The translations under genes were made by a program, and so were the position numbers. This document shows positions 21,118 to 31,141 of a stretch of DNA of 64,000 nucleotides, piece after piece. The DNA is from Sepiola atlantica. Lineage: Eukaryota; Mollusca; Cephalopoda; Sepiida; Sepiolidae. Within the stretch, counting starts at the first letter, position 1, and each line of letters starts with the position of its first letter. Under the pieces are notes generated by a model that was not told where the DNA came from, did not search any database, and saw only the letters and a program-made list of their open reading frames with translations. The DNA lies in contig OY744531.1 of NCBI GenBank assembly GCA_963556195.1, positions 48,917,200 to 48,981,199 on the forward strand, read 5' to 3'.

Positions 21118-21612
21118 TTAATGATGTAGTATCTGTTATGTTGTGATAATAAGGCTATCTTCCAAGACATTAGCTCTTCCCTTTTGTAGGGTTGGGGCGG
21201 AGGGTAGTATCTTTTATGTGGTCGTAACGTCTTCCCAAAGATACTTTCTCTTTTTCGGGTAGTGTGGTATCTGTTCTATTTTCATAATACAAACCTCAGG
21301 CATTACTTCATCCATTGCTTCATCCATGTTGAGGGATAGTGTAGTATATGTTCTGTTTTCATGAAATAATCTTCCCAGACATTAGATCCTCTTTTGAGAG
21401 TAGTATCTGTTCTGTTGTCATGAGAATATCTGCCTCAGCATTACCTTCTCCTTCGGGGTAGTGTAGTGTATGTTCTCTTTTCATGAGACCATACTCCCAG
21501 GCATTACTTCCCCATTGCAGTATATGTTTGTTAGTCATTTTACCAACCTCACAGACATTATCTTCTATTTTGCGGAGAGCAATGTAGTATATGTTCGTCC
21601 GCCATATATATG
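21118..21612 (+). repeat. U2-core tandem array 2 (~8 monomers)
   Basis: The largest array of the family. Monomers of about 55-70 bp repeat GTAGTATCTGTTCTGTTGTC, ATGA, an AT-rich linker, CCCAGGCATTA, then CTCCTTTTGAGGG or similar. The core GTGTAGTATCTGTTCT equals nt ~22-37 of U2 snRNA. The end part (21420-21700) is crossed by a 113-codon minus-strand open frame, a by-product of the repeat. Copies differ by about 15-30% by eye, so the array is old. Confidence 0.82.
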
Positions 21613-22265
21613 ACCAAATATATGTTCTCTCTGGTCGCAGATTTTTGTTTATATAACAGTGTTCAATAAAAAATAGAGCAATATATATATTTTTTAACAA
21701 TCTTACTTTTGATTTTGTTTATTTAAAATGTATACAGAGTATTCTGCTACACAGATGCATACATGTTTCAACTCACCCACTATTTAGTGAGGGCAAAAAA
21801 TAAAATGAGTTAAAATTAAAAGGAGCTCTCCAAATTTAATTGTTAAAAATTCACAGGCGGTAAACACGTGATTTCATGGAGTATATCAATTGATACCAAT
21901 TTATCCCCTCAATTCCCTTCTAACCACACTTCACAGGCGTGTCATGATATTCCGATCTGAAATATTTAGAAAAATATGTTTGTATAAGTAAACATAATTT
22001 TATGAACGAAAATTAAAATATAAAGAGATGTATAGATGCGATAGGATCTGAACTCGTCATAATTGACTCCATAGTCCGCGAGTGCGTTCATTACGATATT
22101 TGACAGGCCATATGTTTATCTTTGCAAAGTTATATCTTCTTTATTGCAGATGTTCATGAGATGATATATTTCATGACAGTGTTCATCAGAAGCCAATTAA
22201 AACAAAGAATATTATATTCAAATCGATGTTATTCATTCATAATCACGAAAGGAACCAACTTTTTT
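21613..22265. other. No recognised feature
   Basis: AT-rich; nothing supportable. Confidence 0.4.
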
Positions 22266-22440
22266 ACATTCTAGTTTCCCAATTATTGTTGTTATGAAAA
22301 TATATCCGATAAATGGAATTAATTCAAATGGAAAGAAAACATTTTCTGATGGACAAAACTAGGTAAGATAATGAATTTTACAGTTGTACGTTGAAAACCG
22401 ACGATCCGTGTACGGCGATCGTGTTAGATAGATAAGCGTA
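22266..22440. repeat. Dispersed repeat pair, copy 1
   Basis: Aligns with 25190-25370. Shared landmarks are TTTCCCAATTATT, GGAATTAATTCAAATGGAAA (there ATTCATTCCAATCGAAA), ACATTTT.TGAT, then TTTTACAGTTGTA and an ACGAT..GTA end. No coding content. Confidence 0.6.
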
Positions 22441-23156
22441 ATTGAGAGATGTCGAGGGATTCTTTTGGTGTAGCGGGGTCATGTTTCAGGAAGGATGTTT
22501 GACAGAATAAGAATAAGGTATTTGCTATCGAGCTGTGGTGGCATATGGAAGCCCCGAAGTTCTTCTTCATTCATCGATAATCTGGAAAAGGACTGTTAGT
22601 GGCGTGTCTGTATGAGTCCCTATTTATTTTCTTCCCCACAAGAGCGGTGTAAGACACAAGGTCGATTTTTAAATGTGGGGAAATTTATATCTCCAAAAAA
22701 TGGACTCTCTGTACTGGGACATAATAAAAATTGCCTCAGTCTAGAAGTATTTCCCAATCACTGACCAAGGAGAGAAAATATTAAGTGTAGTATCAGAACA
22801 CATACTGTACTTTGATCCTAGCGAAAAAAAAGCAAGACAGTCGGAAAAATTGGTGAGAAAAATAAATAAATTTGTTGCGTAGATAACTGACATGTCCAAG
22901 TTCTATCCACCCCGAACCATCTTATAGCTGCGAGTTCCACACGTGAGACAAGATAAAGCCACTAGACGTTGACGAATGTGTATCTAACAACAGAATCACA
23001 CGAACTCAGTGTTGCAAATATAAACATACTAGGAAAAATGTGACTCGTTGGGTCACCCACTGAGTTCGCATTAGATTGTTTGAATCAAGAAAAAAGTGTT
23101 TGCAAAGCCAGTAAAATCTAATAAAAATAAAAAGACAAAGCCTAAATGTGTGTGTG
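22441..23156. other. No recognised feature
   Basis: No domain, tRNA-like box or tandem repeat noted. Confidence 0.4.
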
Positions 23157-23248
23157 TCTCTCTCCTCTCTCTCTCTCTCTCTCTATTTCTCTCTCTATCT
23201 CTCTCTCTCTTACTTTCACTCTCTCTCTCTTTATATATATATATATAT
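23157..23248. repeat. (CT)n-(TA)n microsatellite
   Basis: CT-rich run then TA steps; the TA run supplies the target site of the MITE that follows. Confidence 0.95.
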
Positions 23249-23249
23249 A

Positions 23250-23631
23250 GGGTGGGCAAAAATAAGGGTCCTATTTTTAAATATTCATAACTTTTTTATT
23301 TATTGATTTAAAAAATTTTTTTTTTTAGAATAAGTAAAGGACCCCTTCCGAAGCAAGCATGAGCCGTATTAGCCCTAAGGAACGTACCCTCATTTAGAAA
23401 ACATTATTTTTGCTTAAAAAACTCAAAACAGTGTAAAAAACAATACTTTAGTTTTTGTAAGTTTTAAGAAGTGTTTTTCGGCTAAAATTTGTTTTGTTTA
23501 TTTCAAAAAATCTCGGAAGGGTCAGTCTACACACACATAAAGTTTGGTGAGTTTAACTTTTATTTTGTGGAAGTTATTCAAATTCAAGTTATTCAAATTT
23601 AAAGATAGGACCCTTATTTTGGCCCACCCTG
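23250..23631. mobile_element. Mariner-type MITE, copy 2
   Basis: Nearly identical to 8382-8764 from the terminal repeat through the interior, apart from one missing C at the left tip (TAGGGTGGG) and a shorter T run near 23315. It is flanked by TA and sits in the TA tract shared with a minus-strand SINE tail on its right. Confidence 0.92.
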
Positions 23632-23633
23632 TA

Positions 23634-23765
23634 TATATATAAATAATTATCTACGGATACGTGTTTCCCCGTCTACGACTCATCATCGTGCTTCACCTAG
23701 CGAGATTCTACCATGCTGACTGAAGCCTGACGCTCTACCACGAAAACACGCTAGCACTGGAAGAG
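23634..23765 (-). mobile_element. tRNA-derived SINE
   Basis: On the minus strand the head has the A-box-like TTTTCGTGGTAGAGCGTCAG, a segment GGTAGAATCTCGCTAGG in the B-box region, then GATGATGAGTCGTAGACGGG and GAAACACGTATCCGTAG (the CTGAnGA..GAAAC type block). Its tail ends in the TA tract at 23632-23640, where the MITE is inserted. Confidence 0.65.
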
Positions 23766-24609
23766 GTATATCGCATATAAATGTTGTCATAATGATTCAT
23801 AATCTTGTTGTTATATGTTTGCGATATTGTTAATAGAACGTATTGAAATATTTTTCTACGGGGAAGCATTTACCTAAATGCTAAAGGGAAAAACATTGTT
23901 TCCTTATCTCCAGCCATGGGTTAAATAGTGTTAATACAGTGGTTATGTTCCGTATTGTTTATAATGGAATATTCCAATCTTCTGTTGTATAGTTAGTTCT
24001 AGTAATTTTGAATATAGAGGAAGAAAGAGAGTGACGGAAGCGAGACTAATAGATATTATATAAAAAGAGCAAGTGCCAATCAACATAGAGTGAGAGAGAG
24101 GGATAATAATAGACATAAATTCAGTAAGAGATAGATGACTTAGTGAGTTAAATGCAAATTATGCCTAATTAGAACAATACAAATAGATTTTTAAAACATT
24201 AGTCAATCCCAGAAATAAGAAATATGTAAGTATGCAGTTAATGTCATTAAAGTATATATTAAAAAAGGCTTAGAAAAACAAATTGTGATTAACACAGCTT
24301 TAGTATAATAACATATATCTGTATTGCATCTATCTTCGTTTGTCTGTGATTGAGTAAAACCTTGACGTAAGGTATGTCTCATGTCGATTGATTATTCCTC
24401 TTATTCTGTTATTTAACTGGAACGCACCGACCGTGATTATTTGACTTTTAAATGCATTCGTTTGTTTTTCATTCATATACTCTGTGACTTCATGTTCGTA
24501 TCTTTTTTAAAGCCCCGGCTCATATTGTGTTATTTCCCGTTTCATCTGCATCAATCTGTCAGAAACCATGATTTCTGGGCGCTCTCTTAGACGTATCTAT
24601 TACATGACA
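23766..24609. other. No recognised feature
   Basis: AT-rich with a GA-rich patch near 24015-24110. No supportable gene. Confidence 0.4.
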
Positions 24610-24799
24610 TGTGTACAAATTCACGACCCACACGACAAGTACACGTGTTAAGATTGTAGGGTTTGTGGTAATTTTTAAACCTTGTACGATGGCTATTATT
24701 ATATCCGTGTATACGTTCGTTTTACATGCTAGCATGCTATGGCCGGTCGCTGGGCAGGTCTTTATTTATCTCTCTTACCCTTGGGTCCATTTTTATCAT

Positions 24800-24960
24800 A
24801 TCCTCCTATGTTTTCCTTTGACTTCTCTTGTAAAATGAACCTGCGACCTCAACTGTTCTACATCTATTGAGCCAAAATCTATCATCCATTCTTTAAACGT
24901 TACTATATCGTTGAGGTATCCTCTTCTGTGCACATCTCCCTGTACTGTCAAGGTTTAATC
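24800..24960 (-). pseudogene. Short open segment, unknown coding relic
   Basis: On the minus strand about 50 codons read without a stop, including VHRRGYLNDIVTFKEWMIDF and EQLRSQVHFTREVKGKHRRI, then a stop. The amino-acid composition is protein-like, unlike neighbouring sequence, but I do not recognise the family. A transposable-element relic is the likeliest explanation. Confidence 0.3.
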
Positions 24961-25189
24961 TTCTTCTGGTGTATTAAAAACTAAAAATGTCTTTAAAGCC
25001 CACATTACACATCCATCGTATCATTTTAATAAAATTTATATCTATGCAACACATGTCCTCAACCCTCACCTGCTTGCTTACACTTCAATACATCATCACT
25101 ACATACGTATGCCTGATAGACTTATCCTTTGGTTGACAGTGATAGCTACTTATACATAAATACAAAAGCAAGAGTATTTTTTTTTATAA

Positions 25190-25370
25190 AATTCTATTTC
25201 CCCAATTATTATTATCGTAAAGATCTTTCCAACTAGTTGAATTCATTCCAATCGAAATACTAAAACATTTTGTGATTGACAGTAAAAGACAAGATACTGA
25301 CTTTTACAGCTGTATACAAAATGGCGGTTCTAACGAGAATAGACGATACGTATTATTGGTGTGGGCGGTG
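25190..25370. repeat. Dispersed repeat pair, copy 2
   Basis: Partner of 22266-22440 in the same orientation: TTTCCCCAATTATTATTATC, ATTCATTCCAATCGAAATAC, ACTTTTACAGCTGTA. Confidence 0.6.
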
Positions 25371-25564
25371 GCGGTCTACTCTCGGAGATGAAACACAAAA
25401 AATATTGGTTCAGCAACTTGTAATAACTTACAAATGTGGACAATAATTCAATCTTTAGTTGCCTCTATAAATGGATACAATCGATTCCATTAAATATTTA
25501 CTGTTTATGATTGACCCCAGATAAATAGTAAACACAGAAAGTTTGATAATAGATAGTTTCATTT

Positions 25565-25950
25565 GAACAGTGTAAACATGTCGTAATACAGAATGGTCTG
25601 AAAGTCTTGTTTACCCTCTGAGAAAAATGACTTAAAGTTTTGTTACCATGAACAAAATAAATGATTTGAAACTCTGGTTTCCCCTCCGTAAAATGGTCTA
25701 AAAAACTGCTCTGCAAGTCTTGTTTCCCCTCCGAAAGAATGGCATGAACGTTTTGTAACCACGGACAAAAAGGTGATCTGAAAGTCTTCTTTCGCCTACA
25801 AAAAATGGCCTAAAAGTATGTTCACCACGAACATAAAAGGTAATATGAAAGTCTTTTTTCTCTTACTAAAGAAATGACCCTGAAGTCTCGTCACACCTAT
25901 CACAAAGAGTAGTGCAAATGTCTGGTTACGCCAACCAAAAATGTAGGAAA
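25565..25950. repeat. Minisatellite, ~38-bp half-unit
   Basis: Two alternating half-units: GTCTTGTTTCCCCTCCGAAA followed by AATGGTCTGAAAG, and GTTTTGTTACCA(C/T)GAACAAA followed by GTGATCTGAAAG. Together they form a ~75-bp higher-order unit repeated about five times with 10-25% divergence. It continues weakly to the left. Confidence 0.8.
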
Positions 25951-26604
25951 TAAATAATGAAAACTAATAAATGTACCTCACCGATTTTTATTAAATCCGT
26001 CCGGTATTTTAAAATTATTTTTATAAAATATGGTTAATATATTGTTCACTTTTATTCATTTATTTCTTATTCCTAAAAAACCTGTCGAAATATAAGTATT
26101 TGTGAACATTACAACATGTATTTTAAACTTTATGTGGACGAAAGAAATCTCCGAAAGAACAAGAAACAACAAAACGAAAAACGGTTGTAACCAATTTTTC
26201 AACAAATGCAACGTAATCCTTGCACGCGTTTATCAATAACGGGCATGTTTCTACTGCTTTTCGTAATTTCGTGTTCGGTTATCAAATACAATATACATTG
26301 CTGAAAATGCCCAACCCTGTAATTGGAAAAGATAAAAAAGAAAAAACAATATATTTAAGAATATATTAACCATACTTCTGAAAATAAAACAACACGGTGA
26401 GTAATATTGTTCTCACTGACCATGAATGCAATTGTCTCGATCAAAATCAATGCCCTTTGAATAGCTCATGCAAGCATGAGAACGTCATTTACAAATGCAA
26501 GGTAATACATGATTCCATCAGAACATAATATAATGATGATAACGGGGGTGATGATGATGATAATATTGACACTATTAATAGGAATGAACTTAACTACAAT
26601 AACA
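25951..26604. other. No gene; short ATG-rich patch
   Basis: TGATGATGATGATAA at 26549-26563; otherwise AT-rich without signal. Confidence 0.4.
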
Positions 26605-27011
26605 GGCCATTAATAATTAACTCTCCTCTTACAGAGGCTATATACATATGTTCTACGGCGGGTTTGTTTAAAACTAGAATCTTAAGGCATTCTCATACTT
26701 TTAGAAATAAACTCTTCTTCAAATTTACATCATTGGCTACCCACATTTGGAACCTCAAATATATTGACATTCGTTTTTGCTTTAAATTGCAGTGGATTAA
26801 AAAGATGAATTATTATAAGCCCCTGGACAGGTACTGTGAATTCTGTAGGGGTGAAGCCGTATTTATCTTTAAACACAAAGTTTCCTTGTTTAATAAAAAA
26901 GATGAAGTTTTATCCAATTGTATGCATGTTACAAATATAACCACTTTGAAGTACCTTATCCTCTCCTTGTTGTGGTTCACGTTAATCTTTTTCAAAACGG
27001 TACATAGATAG
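26605..27011 (+). pseudogene. Penelope-like element, GIY-YIG endonuclease fragment
   Basis: The frame reads AIYICSTAGLFKTR just upstream of the first ATG (26664) and stays open to the stop at 27011. It matches the layout of the GIY-YIG domain at the C-terminal end of Penelope-like elements: an IYI..T.G.FKTR segment with the conserved Arg, a His-containing RHSHTF, THIWNLKYIDI (the usual ..IW.LK motif), then CEFCRGEAVFIFKHK and LFNKKDEVLSNC, where the Cys pair and the LLNKR.E..S.C motif are normally found. The first Gly and Tyr of the canonical GIY-YIG pair are not clear. The upstream reverse transcriptase is absent, so it is a truncated copy. It has no internal stop over 115 codons. Confidence 0.72.
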
Positions 27012-27843
27012 CATACTTATGTATTGACATTTAGCTGAATGATTTCAATATAACCCGTTTTTTCTTCTGTCATACATCTGAACTGCTAGGTGTATATAGG
27101 TCTTGAGTTCGTTGTAATCACCTAACAGTACATAAAGTAACAATATTTGATAGCTCTTCAGTTTTACAATTTGACTATTAAATTACTTAAACTTGAGAAT
27201 TTAATGCATTTACTTAATCTAACACCTTACATTAATGATTATGTCCTTACTTTTAAATGTCTAAGCTGAAGTGACTATACGATTAATGTTATGTGCACTT
27301 TACTTACCATTTAATGAAAATTAAATTAAATAAATTGATCTAAATATCCCGTAACACTCTTTAATTTTCAATATAAATTTCCCCTCCCATAATATTATTG
27401 TACTATTTAAATTCTTAACTTTTGCTATCTTCATTAATCATGTTACCTTGACCATCTGTATCTTGCTTTTATTTAACTATTATCTACACTTGTAATTTTA
27501 TTTTTTTATTAAACTTAAATTATTTTTTATGACAACATAATTTATTTATTTATTTTACTTTATCTTTTATAGGTATGACTCTGAAATGTTTTACTTCTAC
27601 TTTTATTTATATTCTAATGCAGGAGTACAAAGTCAATTAGCCTACACATGTTTTACGTACTTACAGATATACTAAAAGTTTTCTACTTGAACGTTTAGAA
27701 TTGTTTACATTAAATCTGAAATTAATCTATTGCCTTCCCTTTATGAAATGTTTTAGGATTTTAAATAAATGTATCCTTTTCTTATCATGATTTAAACAGA
27801 AACCGCTCACTGGCTTTGGTTAGCCATATTTTGATATGCGTAT

Positions 27844-27845
<2 letters not shown>
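27012..27845. other. AT-rich; short tag shared with 34.3 kb
   Basis: 27800-27838 (CGCTCACTGGCTTTGGTTAG, CCATATTTTGATATG) matches 34350-34383 (CTCTCACTGGCTTTCGTCAG, CCATATTTGATCTG). Each precedes a (TA)n tract, so both mark the same short repeat end. Confidence 0.5.

Positions 27846-27914
<69 letters not shown>
27846..27914. repeat. (TA)n microsatellite
   Basis: About 68 bp of TA. Confidence 0.97.
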
Positions 27915-27915
<1 letters not shown>

Positions 27916-28047
27916 CTGCATTGGCTTCGTGATTCCAGCCTGAATTTTCGAACGGCATTCGAGCTCATGCGACCGCCTGCAACCGCCACTCCTACACTGA
28001 TGAGGGTAAGAGAGAAACGATGTCGTCTGTAGGTGAAAAACACATGA

Positions 28048-28054
<7 letters not shown>
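27915..28054 (+). mobile_element. SINE-like element with CTGATGA block
   Basis: Between two TA tracts lies GCATTGGCTTCGTGATTCCA, then a B-box-like GGCATTCGAGCTCATG, then ACACTGATGAGGGTAAGAGA and GAAACGATGTCGTCTG. Head boxes are weaker than in other copies, but the order head, CTGATGA, GAAACG, TA tail is the same. Confidence 0.65.

Positions 28055-28105
<51 letters not shown>
28055..28105. repeat. (TA)n microsatellite
   Basis: About 50 bp of TA between two SINEs in opposite orientation. Confidence 0.97.
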
Positions 28106-28107
<2 letters not shown>

Positions 28108-28109
28108 AT

Positions 28110-28265
28110 AGTATGTATTACCTACAGGCATCGATGTTTCATGCTTACGCAATCTTCAGTGCAGGAAGCTAATTCTCGACAGTCGACTGACGCGAACTCC
28201 GACTACAAATCGCCACTGATTCGCAGTCTGGCAAATTACCAGTTGGCCACCAGAAATTAGCTTTG
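28110..28265 (-). mobile_element. tRNA-derived SINE (19.4-kb family)
   Basis: Plus strand reads CAGGCATCGATGTTTCATGC, TTACGCAATCTTCAGTGCAG, then ACTCCGACTACAAATCGCCA, CTGATTCGCAGTCTGG and GTTGGCCACCAG. This is the complement of the element at 19370. Its tail faces the (TA)n at 28055. Confidence 0.8.
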
Positions 28266-28469
28266 AATTTAGGATGAATTTAACTTTGTAAATACCAAGT
28301 CGGTGAGTATTCATAGCAAGCGGCGAAGAGTGATCTAACAACAACAAATCATGTTGGAGCTCGCAATGAAGCTAGTAGTACTGCTTGTTATTAAATTCAC
28401 TCAGAGTGTCCAGCCTTAGTAAAGGGGGTTATACAATAATATTTATAAATAAATATTAATTATTTATTT
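28266..28469. other. Spacer between SINE copies
   Basis: No feature of its own. Confidence 0.4.
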
Positions 28470-28587
28470 CTTACAGACATCGATGTTTCATGCTTACGCA
28501 ATCTTCAGTACAGGAAGCTAATTCCCGACGGTCGACGGGCGGAAACTCCGACTACAAATCACCACTGATTCGCAGTCCGGAGAGTTA

Positions 28588-28590
<3 letters not shown>
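28470..28590 (-). mobile_element. tRNA-derived SINE, head truncated by (TA)n
   Basis: Near-identical to 28110-28265 through the CATCGATGTTTCATGCTTAC .. CTGATTCGCAGTCCGG region. The A-box part is replaced by a TA tract at 28590. Confidence 0.8.
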
Positions 28591-28682
<92 letters not shown>

Positions 28683-28714
28683 GACAGAGACACAGAGAGA
28701 GAGAGAGAGAGGGA
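28590..28714. repeat. (TA)n-(GA)n compound microsatellite
   Basis: About 42 bp TA then about 80 bp GA with GACA interruptions. Confidence 0.96.
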
Positions 28715-29009
28715 GAGAAAGTAATGTTTTTTTTAAATATTTATTTGTTTTAATTTCCGGCCTATAGATTTTTCCTCTGAAAGTTCTGATAAAATTTAAC
28801 TCTGACATGACTTCCTTCCCATAATATAAACTTTATCGTTTTTACCTCCACTATTTTAGACAGTTACCAGCGGTACCATTGGCAACTGTTCGCTTATATT
28901 GGATTTTCGAATTCATTTTCATCTTGCTCTAACGGAAAATTCTAGCTTTCTTCTTGGTTTGAATACTAACTTATTTTAACGGAAAGTATTTTATTTGTTT
29001 TATTTATTA
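28715..29009. other. No recognised feature
   Basis: Contains the short inverted pair CAGTTACCAGCGGTACC / GGCAACTG near 28860; otherwise nothing. Confidence 0.35.
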
Positions 29010-29215
29010 CTAGCAGGTTTATTTGATGTTGCCCGGGGCGATAAAAAACAAAGTAGAAGAACTTAAATAGTGTGTGTAACATCTTTATATAAAGACTTCA
29101 ATCTCTCTTCCTCTCTAGACGTCTCTCTATCTTTCTCCCCATTAGTTTTTGTCCCCATTATTTCCCTCGATCTCTTTCCTCTCCACCCAGCCCATTCCTC
29201 CCTTTGTTTTAATGT
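29010..29215 (+). repeat. GTTGCCCGGG dispersed repeat, copy 1
   Basis: ACTAGCAGG..GATGTTGCCCGGGG, then GAACTTAAATAGTGTGTGTA and a CT-rich trail. Copies at 31562 and 42530 share the ACTAGCA..GTTGCCCGGG start, and the 42530 copy also shares GTGTGTAACAT. It looks like one end of a widespread invertebrate repeat. Confidence 0.6.
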
Positions 29216-29463
29216 GTTAAAAAATAACCATAATCTGATTCATTAACCGGAACTATATATTTTAAATACAATATTCTAATTTTAAATTTATTGGTTATGT
29301 ACAAACGCCGAGTTGTACAGAAGCTTCTGACTAACACAAGTATTTTACTGTAATGTGAGTAAGGAGGCACTCAAAACACTGCCAAAAGTAGAGTTAAAAT
29401 CAAAGTATCAAGAGAAGTAATGTTAATAATGACAATTTTTTGCTCTCCTTTATATAATAGATG

Positions 29464-29690
29464 GTAGTCTATCTACATTTTCAAGTTATACATAAAATAA
29501 AGTTGTTCGGCGCAGAGGCAGACCCACGATATAATTTTGTACGCCCTGTCCCTTGATTTAAAATGAAATATACTTATCCCAGTACTATAGATACTGTATT
29601 ATTATGGTAGTCAATCTCTATTTTCTAGTTATCAATAAAATAAAGCTGTTCAGCGCAGAGGCAGACCCCACGATATAATTCTCCTACCCG
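29464..29690. repeat. Tandem pair of ~85-bp units
   Basis: Units begin near 29464 and 29607. Both hold ATAAAATAAAG, TGTTC(G/A)GCGCAGAGGCAG and ACCCCACGATATAATT. A third partial copy (TTCGGCGCGACCGCAGACCC, CACGATAGTA) is at 30372-30402. Confidence 0.75.
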
Positions 29691-29885
29691 AACCTTAGGC
29701 TTTGACTTCTTCTCGACCCTCAAACTTTGACGCCTTACCGAATCTTACGTTCTGACTCCTTCCCGCACTTTAAGCTCTGACTCCTTCCAGAACCTTAGAA
29801 TCTGACTCCTTCTCGAACATCCAGCTTTGAATGTTTCCTAAACCTCCAACTCTTACTCCTTCTCGAACATCAGGCAATGTTGCGT
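29690..29885. repeat. Minisatellite, ~30-bp unit
   Basis: About six units of the form CTGACTCCTTCTCGAACCTT followed by AGGCTTTGA, with 15-30% divergence. Confidence 0.8.
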
Positions 29886-29949
29886 TTTTCATACACCTGC
29901 TCTACTAGGATGGTTATAACTTTTTGATTAAACACCCGCTCTATATAAG

Positions 29950-30140
29950 ATAATCAGCATTTTTTTTAATTAAGGAGGCCTACAGAGCACTATTAAAACT
30001 AAGTCCCAACTTTATCTTTGTAGAGAAATTTCCTTTTTTGTAAGTGAGGACAAAAAACAAAAATGAGTATGCCTCCTGAGCACTACTGAAAAACTCAAAT
30101 AAAATTAAGGATGCCTCCAGAGCACTAATAAACCATGTTT
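29950..30140. repeat. Degenerate repeats of GCCTCC.GAGCACTA
   Basis: GGAGGCCTACAGAGCACTAT, ATGCCTCCTGAGCACTACTG and GATGCCTCCAGAGCACTAAT occur in about 150 bp with AAATAAAATTAAGG-like spacers. Confidence 0.55.
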
Positions 30141-30284
30141 CTTCGAAGAGAAATAATGATATTCACAATAGTAAAGAAACAATTAAAGAAACACGGAGGT
30201 AGCGTCTAATAATTGTAAAATTTCAATGTAATAAAATGATGACTCATTTCTTTGTATTACTCCATGATAACAATTCGAGGTTAG

Positions 30285-30314
30285 AAGAAGAAGAAGAAGA
30301 AGAAGAAGAAGAGG
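30285..30314. repeat. (GAA)n microsatellite
   Basis: About ten AGA/GAA units. Confidence 0.95.
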
Positions 30315-30624
30315 AAGCATCTCTATCTCGAAGCCTTTGTAAGAGCTTGTGACATATTTCCATTTGATGACGGTTCGGCGCGACCGCAGACCCCACGATA
30401 GTATTATACAATCTTTGTTCAAACTGAACCATACTTATCTAATTACTCAGGTTAATATACTTTCAGAAATATAATTAATGTTAATTTACTAACGTTTTTC
30501 GAAATTCAAACCGTCTAAGAACGCCAATTTACTAACGTTTTCATAAAATGCAAACACTCTAGCGGCTCGACATTGTAGGAGTGTCTACATATTAGAAATT
30601 GTCCATCAAATTTTGTAAAACAAA

Positions 30625-30760
30625 AAAAATAATTTCTCGGCCTTTTGGCTAAAATCAAAGCGTAATATCTGTTCTTGTCAATTTTTTTTCTTCTTGACGT
30701 TTTGCCTGAGATCAAAGTGTAGTATCTGGTCCGATCTTATCGGTCCCGATGCTACACTCT
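30625..30760 (+). ncRNA. Two U2 snRNA-like heads in tandem (relics)
   Basis: Head 1 (about 30633-30681) reads TTCTCGGCCTTTTGGCTAAA then TCAAAGCGTAATATCTGTTC and TTGTCA, matching U2 to nt ~43 with four or five changes, including GTAGTA changed to GTAATA. Head 2 (about 30690-30756) reads TTGACGTTTTGCCTGAGATC and AAAGTGTAGTATCTGGTCCG, closer to the 7.5-kb retroposon since both go on TCCGAT..GATGCTACAC / GGATACTGCAC. Neither has U2 stem-loops II-IV or an Sm site, so neither is a working snRNA gene. Confidence 0.75.
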
Positions 30761-30784
30761 TTAATCAAAAATCAGAATTTCATT

Positions 30785-31141
30785 GACAACTTATTCACCC
30801 TTTTAGATCCCTCCCAGGCTTAACCAAACGGACGAATGTCTACACTCTCCCAGTCTTTAAATTATTCGTCCGATGCGCTCCTAACAGCATATGCCGACAC
30901 TCTCTTAGGCTTTTACCTGGAGCTCCACTACCGGTGAATGCCGATAAACCCTCAGGCTTTTGCATGAGGCGCCCTACCGTTGAATGCCGGTACTCCCCAG
31001 GCTTTTTCCTGAGTCGCCCGTATCGTCGAATGCCGACACTCTCCCAGGATTTTGCCTGAGGCGCCCCTACCGGCGAATACCGACACTCGCTCAAGATCTT
31101 GCCTGAGATGCACCTACCGATGAATGTCGACACTCCCAGTC
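30785..31141 (+). repeat. ~47-bp tandem array built from the U2-retroposon body
   Basis: Six to seven monomers of 45-55 bp, consensus TTTTGCCTGAGGCGCCCCTA, CCGGCGAATGCCGACACT and CTCCCAGGC. The same box occurs once in each body copy at 7289-7335 and 7624-7665 (TGAGGCGCCCCTACCGGGGA, ATGCCGACGG, GCCCAGGC). The 97-codon minus-strand open frame over 30840-31133 is a read-through of the repeat; because 47 is not a multiple of three its frame drifts between units, which argues against coding selection. Confidence 0.85.

Noticed and set aside
23071..23290. Ser/Leu- and Arg/Glu-rich frames on opposite strands
   Set aside because: They are the CT/GA and TA microsatellite read in both directions.
30840..31133. 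97-codon minus-strand protein with internal repeats
   Set aside because: The ~47-bp DNA repeat is not a multiple of three, so the reading frame drifts between units; it is a minisatellite by-product.
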